A stretch of 28,129 nt of DNA, taken from NCBI GenBank assembly GCA_964552235.1, contig CAZKGO010000065.1, positions 1-28,129 on the forward strand, in the 5' to 3' direction. The stretch comes from CAVTHK01 sp964552235. GTDB lineage: Bacteria; Spirochaetota; Spirochaetia; SZUA-6; CAVTHK01. Both the position numbers and the translations under genes were made by a program. The notes beneath the pieces were generated by a model, which made no database searches, was not told where the DNA came from, and saw only the letters and a program-made list of their open reading frames with translations. This document shows, piece after piece, positions 7,753 to 14,477 of this stretch (positions are counted from its first letter, which is position 1; every line of letters starts with the position of its first letter).

Positions 7753-7952
7753 GCGGGCAGCGCACGTCACGGATTGCGGGCGGAAAGGGGGGCGGAGAGA
7801 GCCCCGCCGTAGGATGTCAGGGCGGATCCTGTGTCTGCGCGCGGGCAGACGGACGGGCCGCCGGCGCCGGGTCGGCTCGGGAGTCGGCGCGGCCAGGGCC
7901 CTGGGAAATCAGCGAACGCGCATCGATTCGAGTCTGAGGGGAGGCTGACGCT

Positions 7953-9104
7953 ATGGCACTGATTCTCAAGCTGATCGCGGGCATCGTCGTGGGGATTCTT
8001 CTCGGTTCCTTTTCTCCGATGCCGCTGATCCGGGTGATCTCCAGCATCGGGTTCCTGCTGGGGCAATACGTCAAGTTCGTGATTCCGCTGCTCATCGTGG
8101 CGTTCGTAGCCAAGGGGATCATGGATTTCGGCAAGCAGGCGGGACGGGCTCTCGCCCTCGGCCTGATCATGGCGTACCTGTCGACGATCCTGGCGGAGCT
8201 GCTCGGGTTCGGGGTGGCGTCGTTCGCCCTTCCCCACATGGCCGTGGCTTCGCAATCCGTCGCCAAGGCCATCAAGATCGACCCCTACCTGAAGATCGAG
8301 ATCCCGCCCGTGATGTCGATCATGAGCGCCCTCGTGCTGGCGATCATCATCGGCCTGGGGACAACCAGGATCAAGAGCCAGAGGATCGGCGAGCTGGTGG
8401 GCGAGTTCCACGGGATCATCCGCGACTTCATCAAGACCGCGCTGATCCCGGTGTTCCCGTTCTGGGTCGCCGCGGTGTTCATGGAGATCACGGCCAAGGG
8501 ACAGCTGATCCCCACGGCCACGGCCTTTTTCAAGATCCTCGTGCTGATCATCCCGACCCAGTGGGTGTGGCTCGCGGTGCTCTACAGCGCGGCCGGCATC
8601 TACACCAGGCGCAACCCCTGGTCCGTGCTCAGGACGATGCTCCCCGCCTACTTCACCGCCATGGGAACCATGTCGAGCGCCGCGACCCTCCCCGTGGGAC
8701 TGGAGTGCGCCCACAAGGTGCCGTTCCTGAAAAAGGAGTCGGTCGACTTTGCCCTGCCGCTGTTCAACGTGGCCCATCTGCCCGGGGCGGCCATGGCGAT
8801 CACGATGTCGGCGATGACCGTGTCGATCCTGACCAAGGGAGGCACGCCCACGCTGGGGCAGTTCCTGCCGTTCATGCTGTTCCTGGGCCTGATCGAAGTG
8901 GCCGCCGTGGGCGTGCCGGGCGGCTCGGTCACCGCTGCTCTCGGCATCCTGGAGACCGTTCTGCTTTTCGACAGCACGGGACTGGGGCTGATGGTCGCTC
9001 TGTTCATGATCCAGGACAGCTTCGGCACCGCCGCCAACGTGACCGGTGACGGCGCCCTCACGATGATCATGGACAAGGCGGTGGGCGAGGAGAAAGCCGC
9101 CTGA
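7953..9104 (+). CDS. Dicarboxylate/amino-acid:cation symporter (DAACS family)
   Basis: This 383-residue inner-membrane protein has the re-entrant-loop motifs of the glutamate-transporter fold. MSSAATLPV (about residues 239-247) replaces the SSSATLP hairpin-1 motif, and FNVAHLPGAAM stands in the NMDG position of helix 7. GVPGGSVTA marks hairpin 2, and IQDSFGTAANVTGDG near residue 353 is helix 8 with the substrate-contacting aspartate and asparagine. Family members use Na+ or H+ to import dicarboxylates, glutamate, serine or threonine. The stop codon overlaps the start of a threonine-aldolase-type gene (TGATG), so the likely substrate is threonine, serine or a related beta-hydroxy amino acid. 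A GGGGAGG ribosome site supports ATG 7953. The motifs deviate from GltP and SstT, so specificity is inferred from context. Confidence 0.85.
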   Translation: MALILKLIAGIVVGILLGSFSPMPLIRVISSIGFLLGQYVKFVIPLLIVAFVAKGIMDFGKQAGRALALGLIMAYLSTILAELLGFGVASFALPHMAVASQSVAKAIKIDPYLKIEIPPVMSIMSALVLAIIIGLGTTRIKSQRIGELVGEFHGIIRDFIKTALIPVFPFWVAAVFMEITAKGQLIPTATAFFKILVLIIPTQWVWLAVLYSAAGIYTRRNPWSVLRTMLPAYFTAMGTMSSAATLPVGLECAHKVPFLKKESVDFALPLFNVAHLPGAAMAITMSAMTVSILTKGGTPTLGQFLPFMLFLGLIEVAAVGVPGGSVTAALGILETVLLFDSTGLGLMVALFMIQDSFGTAANVTGDGALTMIMDKAVGEEKAA

Positions 9105-10162
9105 TGCCGGCCGGGACGCCAAAGACGCCCAAGATCAGGGACTTCCGCAGCGACACCGTCACGCTGCCCACGCAGGAGATGCGCAAGGCCATGATGGACG
9201 CCGAGGTGGGGGACGACATCCTCGGAGAGGATCCGACCGTCTCCCGCCTTGAGAGCTCGAGCGCGGCGCTGCTGGGCAAGCAGGCAGGTCTCTTTGTCAT
9301 CTCGGGCACGATGGGCAACCAGGTGGCGATCCAGACCCTCACCCAGAGAGGCGACGAGGTGCTGGTCGGCGAGGAGACCCACATCTTCAACCTCGAGGTG
9401 GCGGGACTGGCCGCGCTTTCGGGAGTCCAGGCGAGGCCCCTGAAGAGCTCGGCGGGGCGCTTCGATCCCCGGCAGGTCCGAAGCGCGGTGCGGCCGCGGG
9501 GCGTGCAGTCGCCGGTCAGCAGGGTCCTCTGCCTGGAGAACACCTACGACCTGAACCGCGGCATCCCGCTGCCGCCCGAGTACGCCGAGGAAATGGCGGC
9601 CGTCGCACACGATTGCGGCATGGCCGTCTATCTCGACGGCGCCCGCATCTTCAACGCGGCCGTGTTCTTTGGCGTCGCGCCGGCTCGTCTCTGCGAACAG
9701 GCCGACCTGGTGATGTTCTGCCTCTCCAAGGGACTGGCCGCGCCGGTCGGCTCGCTGCTGGCGGGCAGCAGGGAGATCATCGACCGCGCCCGCTGGGTGA
9801 GGCAGAGGCTCGGCGGAGGAATGCGGCAGGCAGGCCACATGGCGGCGGCCGGCCTCGTGGCCTTGGAGTCGATGCGCGGCCGGCTGGCCGACGATCACGC
9901 CAACGCCCGCAGGCTCGTCGAGGGCCTCGCGGCGATCGATCCGGACCTGGTCGACCTGGAGCAGCCTCTGACCAACGTGGTGAGGGTCGATTTCAAGGCG
10001 GTGGGCAGAACGGCCGCGCGCATGGTCGAAGAGCTCCTGAAACGCGGGATCAAGGTCAAGCCGGTCTCCGAGACCGCCTGTCGCATGATCACTCACTGGG
10101 GCCTCACGGCCGAGGACGTGGACGAGGCGCTCCAGGTCATCCGCTCGATCGTGAGAGCGTGA
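9104..10162 (+). CDS. Threonine-aldolase-type PLP enzyme
   Basis: The 352-residue protein is a fold-type I PLP enzyme of the beta-eliminating lyase/threonine aldolase family. It starts with the family signature DFRSDTVTLPTQEMRKAM. H93 in GEETHIF would stack on the PLP ring, YLDGAR places D178 and R181 as pyridine-nitrogen and carboxylate contacts, and K209 in CLSKGLAAPVGS forms the Schiff base. Low-specificity threonine aldolases split L-threonine or allo-threonine to glycine and acetaldehyde in the cytoplasm. The usual ENTHN motif is ENTYDLNRG here, so a stereochemistry-related histidine may be missing and the real substrate may be another beta-hydroxy amino acid. ATG 9104 overlaps the symporter stop by one base, implying coupled translation. 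Confidence 0.88.
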   Translation: MPAGTPKTPKIRDFRSDTVTLPTQEMRKAMMDAEVGDDILGEDPTVSRLESSSAALLGKQAGLFVISGTMGNQVAIQTLTQRGDEVLVGEETHIFNLEVAGLAALSGVQARPLKSSAGRFDPRQVRSAVRPRGVQSPVSRVLCLENTYDLNRGIPLPPEYAEEMAAVAHDCGMAVYLDGARIFNAAVFFGVAPARLCEQADLVMFCLSKGLAAPVGSLLAGSREIIDRARWVRQRLGGGMRQAGHMAAAGLVALESMRGRLADDHANARRLVEGLAAIDPDLVDLEQPLTNVVRVDFKAVGRTAARMVEELLKRGIKVKPVSETACRMITHWGLTAEDVDEALQVIRSIVRA

Positions 10163-10197
10163 GGGATCACGGAGGCACGGCTGCAGGTGCGGCTGCG

Positions 10198-10590
10198 ATG
10201 CGGTACTTTCTCGTGACCGCGCGGCTCGGCTTCCGCTCGTGGAGCGACAACGACCTCGAGCTGGCGCTCGGCCTCTGGGGCGACCCGGCGGTCACGCGGC
10301 TCATCTCGCGCGAGGCGCTGACCGCGCAGCAGGTGCGCGAGATCGGAGCCCACATCCGCGCAAAGCACTGGAGGCGGGGCTTTGCCCAAGAGGCCTCGCG
10401 CGCGGTGATCGGGCATGCCGTTGGCCGGCTCGGGGCGGCCGCGCTGTTCGCCGGGCACAACCCCGCCAACGAGTCGTCGCGGCTGCTGCTCGGCAAGCTC
10501 GGCTTCCGCCACACCCACGACGAGCTGTATCCCCCGACCGGGCTCGAACATCCGTGCTACCTGCTGCGACGGGAGGAGTGGAGACAATGA
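10198..10590 (+). pseudogene. GNAT acetyltransferase with internal in-frame deletion
   Basis: The frame encodes 130 residues. The first third (TARLGFRSWSDNDLELALGL and VTRLIS) is the N-terminus of a RimJ/RimL-type GNAT. The rest (HWRRGFAQEASRAVIGHAV, NESSRLLLGKLGFRH, LLRREEW) is the acetyl-CoA pyrophosphate loop and C-terminal strands. The central sheet of about 50 residues that should lie between IGAHIRA and KHWRRG is absent, although the frame stays open. Family members are about 170-190 residues, so this product should not fold normally. The end overlaps the next gene by ATGA. It could be a remnant kept because it carries translational coupling to the downstream gene. A GTG at 10159 is an alternative start. 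Confidence 0.6.
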
Positions 10591-11360
10591 TGAAGGCTGC
10601 GGGCAAGCGCACGACCCCTGCAGGCGGCGCCCACGACCGGCGAGTGACCGCGATCCTCGCTGAGCTGCGCTCGATGGGCAGCGCGCGCGACCGGGCGGGC
10701 ATGGCCCGCTACGGCATCAACGTCGCCGACGCGTTCGGGGTCTCGATCTACGAGCTGCGCAAGGTAGCTGGGCGCCTCGGCACCGACCACGGGCTGGCGC
10801 TCGCGCTGTGGGAGAGCGGCAACCACGAGGCGCGCCTGCTCGCCTGCTTTGTCGACGACCCCGCTGCGGTCACCGGGCAGCAGATGGAGCGGTGGGCCGC
10901 CGGCTTCGACTCCTGGGACATCTGCGACCAGGCGACGACGAGCCTCTTCGACCTGAGCGCTCACGCCTGGGCCAAGGCGGCCGAGTGGGCAGCTCGCGAC
11001 GAGGAGTGGGTCAAGCGCGGCGGCTTTGCCCTCATGGCGGGCCTCGCGGTCCACGACAAGGCCGCGGGCGACCAGGCCTTCCGCAAGCTGCTGCCGCTCA
11101 TCGAGCGCGGTGCCTCGGACGAGCGCAACTTCGTGAAAAAGGCGGTCAACTGGGCACTGCGCAACATCGGCAAGCGCAACCGGGCGCTGAACGCGGCGGC
11201 CATCGCGTGCGCCGAAAGGATCCTGGCGGGGGCGAACAGGCGTGCGGGCGGCGAGCGCGGTGGGGATGCGGCCGCGCGCAGCGCGCGGTGGGTGGCCGGC
11301 GACGCGCTGCGGGAGCTGAGGTCGGCCAAGGTGCAGGCGCGGCTCGTTCGCAGCGTTTGA
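10587..11360 (+). CDS. DNA alkylation repair protein (AlkD-like HEAT-repeat family)
   Basis: The 257-residue protein matches the DNA-alkylation-repair family of HEAT-like repeat glycosylases. The hallmark segments are YGINVADAFGVSIYELRKVA (the docking helix before the first repeats), HEARLLACFVDDP, FDSWDICDQATTSLFD (the acidic/aromatic DNA-facing motif), WVKRGGFALMAGLAVHDK and RNFVKKAVNWALRNIGKRN. AlkD excises positively charged alkylated purines without base flipping. The WD pair in DSWDICDQ matches the catalytic W and D region. GGGAGGAG precedes ATG 10587, which overlaps the preceding stop as ATGA. It is the last gene of the run starting with the symporter, but no functional link to amino-acid use is evident. 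The C-terminus after about residue 215 is low-complexity. Confidence 0.85.
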   Translation: MMKAAGKRTTPAGGAHDRRVTAILAELRSMGSARDRAGMARYGINVADAFGVSIYELRKVAGRLGTDHGLALALWESGNHEARLLACFVDDPAAVTGQQMERWAAGFDSWDICDQATTSLFDLSAHAWAKAAEWAARDEEWVKRGGFALMAGLAVHDKAAGDQAFRKLLPLIERGASDERNFVKKAVNWALRNIGKRNRALNAAAIACAERILAGANRRAGGERGGDAAARSARWVAGDALRELRSAKVQARLVRSV

Positions 11361-11374
11361 TCAGGCGATCGTCG

Positions 11375-11641
11375 TCACACCGGGTGAGCGACCTGCGCGG
11401 GCCTGGAAGCATGCCGCGATGTCGGGGCTGATGACACCGCGGTGGGCCGATGCGACGGAATCAGCTCGTCTGACGGGCGCTCCTCGAGAACCACCCTCTG
11501 CTGCAGCGCATCGGGAGGCACCGGCTCCCCTCCGATCGCCACCAGCGCCCAGGTGATGAGCAGACCGAGCAGCCAGAATCCGATCAGCAGATAGAGCATA
11601 GCCACCACCCCGCGCTGCGAACGGCGTTCCTCTTTGTTCAT
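11375..11641 (-). CDS. Small hypothetical membrane protein
   Basis: This unrecognised 88-residue product has one strong hydrophobic helix (LYLLIGFWLLGLLITWALVA, residues 16-35). It is preceded by a short charged segment (MNKEERRSQRG) and followed by a polar tail, consistent with a single-pass protein with a cytoplasmic N-terminus or an uncleaved anchor. It fills the gap between two plus-strand genes on the opposite strand. The first ATG (11641) has no clear ribosome site. The ATG at 11599, directly before the helix, has GGGGTGG upstream and may be the real start, giving 74 residues. No family assignment is possible. Confidence 0.4.
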   Translation of the reverse strand: MNKEERRSQRGVVAMLYLLIGFWLLGLLITWALVAIGGEPVPPDALQQRVVLEERPSDELIPSHRPTAVSSAPTSRHASRPAQVAHPV

Positions 11642-11706
11642 CGGCAGAGGCCGCCCGCGCTACAAGCGCCTGCGCGACATTCCGTGATGCGGCCGGGCGC
11701 CGCTGT

Positions 11707-11734
11707 TGGACAGCGGACGCGCAACGGCGATAAC
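11707..11734 (+). promoter_or_regulatory. Candidate promoter of the inositol-dehydrogenase-like gene
   Basis: TGGACA (11707-11712), a 16-base spacer and GATAAC (11729-11734) form a plausible promoter 26 bases before GTG 11761. An inverted repeat, CCGCTG at 11700-11705 and CAGCGG at 11711-11716, overlaps the -35 box and could be an operator. Confidence 0.4.
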
Positions 11735-11760
11735 ATGCCCTCCACGAGGAGAAACAACAC

Positions 11761-12765
11761 GTGGAGCTCAGGGTCGGAGTCGTAGGCACCGGGTCGATCG
11801 GCCGGGATCACATCCGCAGGATCAGCACGCGCTGCGGCGGCGCCCGCGTCGTCGCCGTCGCGGACGTCAACGCCGCTGCCGCCCGACAGACCGCGGAGGA
11901 GTACGAAGCGCGGCCGTTCGACAGGGGCGAGGATCTGATCGCCGCCCAGGAAGTCGACGCGGTTCTGGTGGCCTCGTCGGACGCCACGCACGAGCCGTAC
12001 GTGCTGGAGGCGATAGGCAGAGGCAAGCCGGTGTTCTGCGAAAAGCCGCTGACTCCCGGACCCGACGGCTCCAGAAGGATCGTCGACGCCGAGATCGCCG
12101 CCGGCAGGCACCTGGTGCAGGTCGGCTACATGAGGAGGTACGATCCGGGCTACCTCCAGCTCAAGCGGGTGATCGGCAGCGGCAGGCTCGGCGCTCCGCT
12201 GATGGTGCACTGCGCGCACCGCAACCGGACCGCGGGCCGCGGCTACAGGACGGCCATGGCCGTCGAGAGCTCGGCCGTGCACGAGCTGGACATCCTGCGG
12301 TGGCTCCTCGGCGAGGAGTACACGTCGGCGCGGGTGATCTTTCCGAAGAGGACACGTCACTGCCCCGAGCGGCAGCAGGACCCCCAGGTGATCCTTCTGG
12401 AGACCAGGTCAGGCGTTCACATCGACATCGAGGTGTTCCTCAACTGCAGGTACGGCTACGACATCAAGTGCGAGGTGTGCTGCGAGGACGGAACGATCGC
12501 GCTGCCGGAGCCTTCGAACGCGGTCGTTCGGGAGAGCGGCGCCCGGTCGGTGGAGATCTTCCCGGATTGGATCAGGCGGTTCGAGGCGGCCTACGACCTC
12601 GAGATCCAGGACTGGATCGACGGCGCGCGGGCGGGCAAGGTCGCAGGGCCGAACGCCTGGGACGGCTACGCCGCCGCCTTTGCCGCCGCCTGCTGCGGGC
12701 AGGCGCGCGACAGCGGCGCGCAGGTGCCGATCGGCCTCGCGGCGACGCCCGCGTTCTACCGGTAG
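11761..12765 (+). CDS. Gfo/Idh/MocA oxidoreductase, myo-inositol 2-dehydrogenase-like
   Basis: The 334-residue protein has an N-terminal Rossmann domain with VGVVGTGSIGRDH (residues 5-17, NAD-binding GxGxxG), an acidic residue at the end of strand 2 (VADVN) and the catalytic FCEKPL motif near residue 94. The C-terminal substrate domain contains SSAVHELDILRWLL near residue 174, with the His/Asp pair typical of IolG-like enzymes. CEDGTIALPEP also resembles IolG. The likely activity is NAD-dependent oxidation of a ring hydroxyl of an inositol or related polyol in the cytoplasm. GAGGAG supports GTG 11761. Immediately after its TAG, sequence homologous to the interior of a methyltransferase begins, so a deletion junction abuts the 3' end. 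The gene itself looks complete. Confidence 0.85.
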   Translation: MELRVGVVGTGSIGRDHIRRISTRCGGARVVAVADVNAAAARQTAEEYEARPFDRGEDLIAAQEVDAVLVASSDATHEPYVLEAIGRGKPVFCEKPLTPGPDGSRRIVDAEIAAGRHLVQVGYMRRYDPGYLQLKRVIGSGRLGAPLMVHCAHRNRTAGRGYRTAMAVESSAVHELDILRWLLGEEYTSARVIFPKRTRHCPERQQDPQVILLETRSGVHIDIEVFLNCRYGYDIKCEVCCEDGTIALPEPSNAVVRESGARSVEIFPDWIRRFEAAYDLEIQDWIDGARAGKVAGPNAWDGYAAAFAAACCGQARDSGAQVPIGLAATPAFYR

Positions 12766-12913
12766 GACGCCGGCGCCGACTTCATGATGGCGGCAGATCA
12801 CGCCACGCGCGACCTCTGCAGCCCGGCGGCCTACCGCGGCTTCCTCGAGGAGGTGCACGCCGAGCTGGCGGCGCGGCTGCCGTGCCCGATCGTCCTTCGC
12901 ATCTGCGGCGACA
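12766..12913 (+). pseudogene. Interior fragment of a uroporphyrinogen-decarboxylase-like corrinoid methyltransferase
   Basis: Right after the preceding stop codon the frame reads DAGADFMMAADHATRDL, then CSPAAYRGFLEEVHAEL and CPIVLRICGDT. This is a contiguous 49-residue piece from the middle of the URO-D/MtaA/CmuA family (AGAD, SPxxYRxF and HICGDT motifs). The usual zinc-binding His of HICGDT is Arg here. Both ends of the protein are missing, and homology stops at about 12913, where a dehydrogenase fragment begins. In relatives such enzymes move methyl groups between corrinoid proteins and cofactors; this copy cannot be functional. An ATG at 12784 keeps the fragment nominally open. Confidence 0.65.
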
Positions 12914-13456
12914 CCAGAGATGGCGGTGTTCGAGCGGACTGCGCCCCGCCTCGTGCTCGAGCGCTGCCGCGAAGCCGACATTGTGCTGACCAACAAGGTG
13001 GCGTTCGACGCAGCCAAGATCCGCGGGCTCCCACGCCTCGTCTACCTCGGCGTCACCGCGACGGGATACGACCACGTGTGCCTCGAGGCTGCCCGCGCGC
13101 GTGGCATCGTGATCACCAATGTGCCGGTCTACGGAACCAGCTCCGTGGCCCAGTACGTCTTTGCCCTCCTGCTCGAGCTCTGCCACCACGTCGGTCTCCA
13201 CGCCGGGGCGGTCCACGCCGGCGAATGGTCCCGAAGCGCTGCTGCGCTCTGCGCCGGGCAGATCGCGGGCGCGGCCGTCGACGTCGCCTCGCGCGAGCCG
13301 ATCGCCGCGGACAATCCGCTGCTGCGCGCGCCCAACTGCATCATCACGCCCCACATGGCCTGGGCGAGCCTGGAGTCGAGGCGCCGGCTCAAGCAGGCCT
13401 CGATCGAGAACCTCAGGGCGTTTCTCGCAGGCAGGCCGCGCAACCGGGTGGCGTGA
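12914..13456 (+). pseudogene. D-2-hydroxyacid dehydrogenase lacking its start and NAD-binding domain
   Basis: The open frame from ATG 12920 starts about 30 residues into the protein (MAVFERTAPRLVLERCREAD). It continues through the catalytic-domain half with LPRLVYLGVTATGYDHV and VYGTSSVAQYVFALLLEL up to AGEWSR. It then jumps to GQIAGAAVDVASREPIAADN and CIITPHMAWASLESRRRL, the last fifth of the family. The whole Rossmann domain with GxGxxG, plus the catalytic Arg and Glu, is gone, although the frame is intact. The catalytic His in ITPHMAW remains. Family members are about 320 residues and reduce 2-keto acids such as hydroxypyruvate. This product of about 180 residues cannot bind NAD. It is joined directly to a methyltransferase fragment upstream. 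Confidence 0.72.
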
Positions 13457-13511
13457 GCCTCCGCCAGCGGCGGCGGGGTCTCCCCCGGTATCGCAGGCGG
13501 GCGGATTCGGG

Positions 13512-13517
13512 TAGAAT
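13512..13517 (+). promoter_or_regulatory. Possible -10 box of the aldo/keto reductase gene
   Basis: TAGAAT at 13512-13517 matches the -10 consensus at five of six positions and lies 21 bases before GTG 13539. No convincing -35 box is seen upstream, so the assignment is weak. Confidence 0.3.
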
Positions 13518-13538
13518 CGCCCGGCAAGAGGAGTCGCG

Positions 13539-14462
13539 GTGAAGTACCAGACACTCGGGCGCACGGACATCAAGGTCTCGCGCATCACCTACGGCTGCTG
13601 GGAGCTCGGCGGCGGGCCCTGGGAGCTCACCAGCGACGAGTCGAACATCGGGGCGATCCGCCTCGCCCTTGACCACGGCCTGACGAGCTTCGACACCGCC
13701 GAGGGCTACGGCGACGGCCACTCCGAGGAGGTCGTCGGCCGGGCGCTCGCGGGCAGGCGCGGCGACTGCGTGATCGCCACCAAGGTCAGCCCGACCCATC
13801 TGCGGGCGCCGGACGTGAGGGCGTCGCTGACGGCCAGCCTCAGGCGGCTCGCCACCGACTACGTCGACCTCTACTACATCCACTGGCCGAACGCCGAGGT
13901 CCCGATCGAGGAGACGATGGGCGAGCTCACCAGGCTCAAGGCCGAAGGGCTCATCAGGGCCATCGGGGTCTCCAACTTCTCGCTCGACCAATTGAAGAAG
14001 GCTGCGGCGGTCGGACAGGTCGACGCGATCCAGCCGGAGTACAGCCTGCTGCAGCGGGACATCGAGGACGGGATCCTGCAGCACTGCCGCGCGAGCTCGA
14101 TCAGCGTGATGAGCTACAGCTCGATCGCGAAAGGCATCCTGACGGGCGCCTTCCACCTGGGCGGCGCCAGGCTCAGGCCTGACGACTTCCGGGCCAAGCG
14201 GCGCCTGTTTCTGCCGGGGCAGCTCGAAAAGGAGGCCGCGCTCATCCACGTCATGAAGGAGATCGCCGACTCCAAGGGGGTCACCGTTTCGCAGATCGCC
14301 ATCTCGTGGATCCTCCACCAGGAGGGCATGACCTCGGCCATCGTCGGCACCCAGAACGAGAGGCACCTGCTCGACAACATCCGGTCGGTCGACGTCGCGC
14401 TCTCCCCGCAGGATCTGGAGCGCCTCGGCGCGGCCAGCCGGCAGGTCCTCAGGAGCCTGTAG
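13539..14462 (+). CDS. Aldo/keto reductase
   Basis: The 307-residue protein is a complete TIM-barrel aldo/keto reductase. It starts MKYQTLGRTDIKVSRITYG. The catalytic tetrad is visible as Asp and Tyr in SFDTAEGYGDGHSEE, Lys in CVIATKVSP and His in LYYIHWPN. GVSNFSLDQL and the C-terminal SAIVGTQNERHLLDNI are the other family hallmarks and part of the NADPH site. It reduces aldehydes or ketones, or oxidises a sugar or polyol; the substrate cannot be read from the sequence. AAGAGGAG supports GTG 13539. A kinase-like gene follows after 15 bases and is probably co-transcribed. Given the inositol-dehydrogenase-like gene upstream, a role in polyol or sugar metabolism is a reasonable guess. Confidence 0.9.
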   Translation: MKYQTLGRTDIKVSRITYGCWELGGGPWELTSDESNIGAIRLALDHGLTSFDTAEGYGDGHSEEVVGRALAGRRGDCVIATKVSPTHLRAPDVRASLTASLRRLATDYVDLYYIHWPNAEVPIEETMGELTRLKAEGLIRAIGVSNFSLDQLKKAAAVGQVDAIQPEYSLLQRDIEDGILQHCRASSISVMSYSSIAKGILTGAFHLGGARLRPDDFRAKRRLFLPGQLEKEAALIHVMKEIADSKGVTVSQIAISWILHQEGMTSAIVGTQNERHLLDNIRSVDVALSPQDLERLGAASRQVLRSL

Positions 14463-14477
14463 TCCACGGGACCGTGC

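Larger units (their letters stand above)
7359..7952. other. 594-base non-coding stretch with hairpin, repeat pieces, promoter and leader
   Basis: No protein-like reading frame is visible here; the open frames are arginine-, alanine- and proline-rich products of GC content. Contents in order: inverted pieces CCCGTGCCG at 7433 and CGGCACGGG at 7638, the second within an 18-base sequence also found at 1378; a GC-rich hairpin at 7478-7499; a palindrome and sigma-70-like promoter at 7709-7752; and a 200-base leader to the symporter gene. The leader can form a hairpin around 7786-7805 (GGCGG with CCGCC). The part before 7700 could be a dispersed extragenic repeat, which only genome-wide comparison can show. 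Confidence 0.5.

Noticed and set aside
7767..9122. A 451-codon minus-strand frame rich in His, Asp and Arg opposite the symporter
   Set aside because: The composition mirrors the hydrophobic codons of the symporter on the other strand; there is no ribosome site and no domain.
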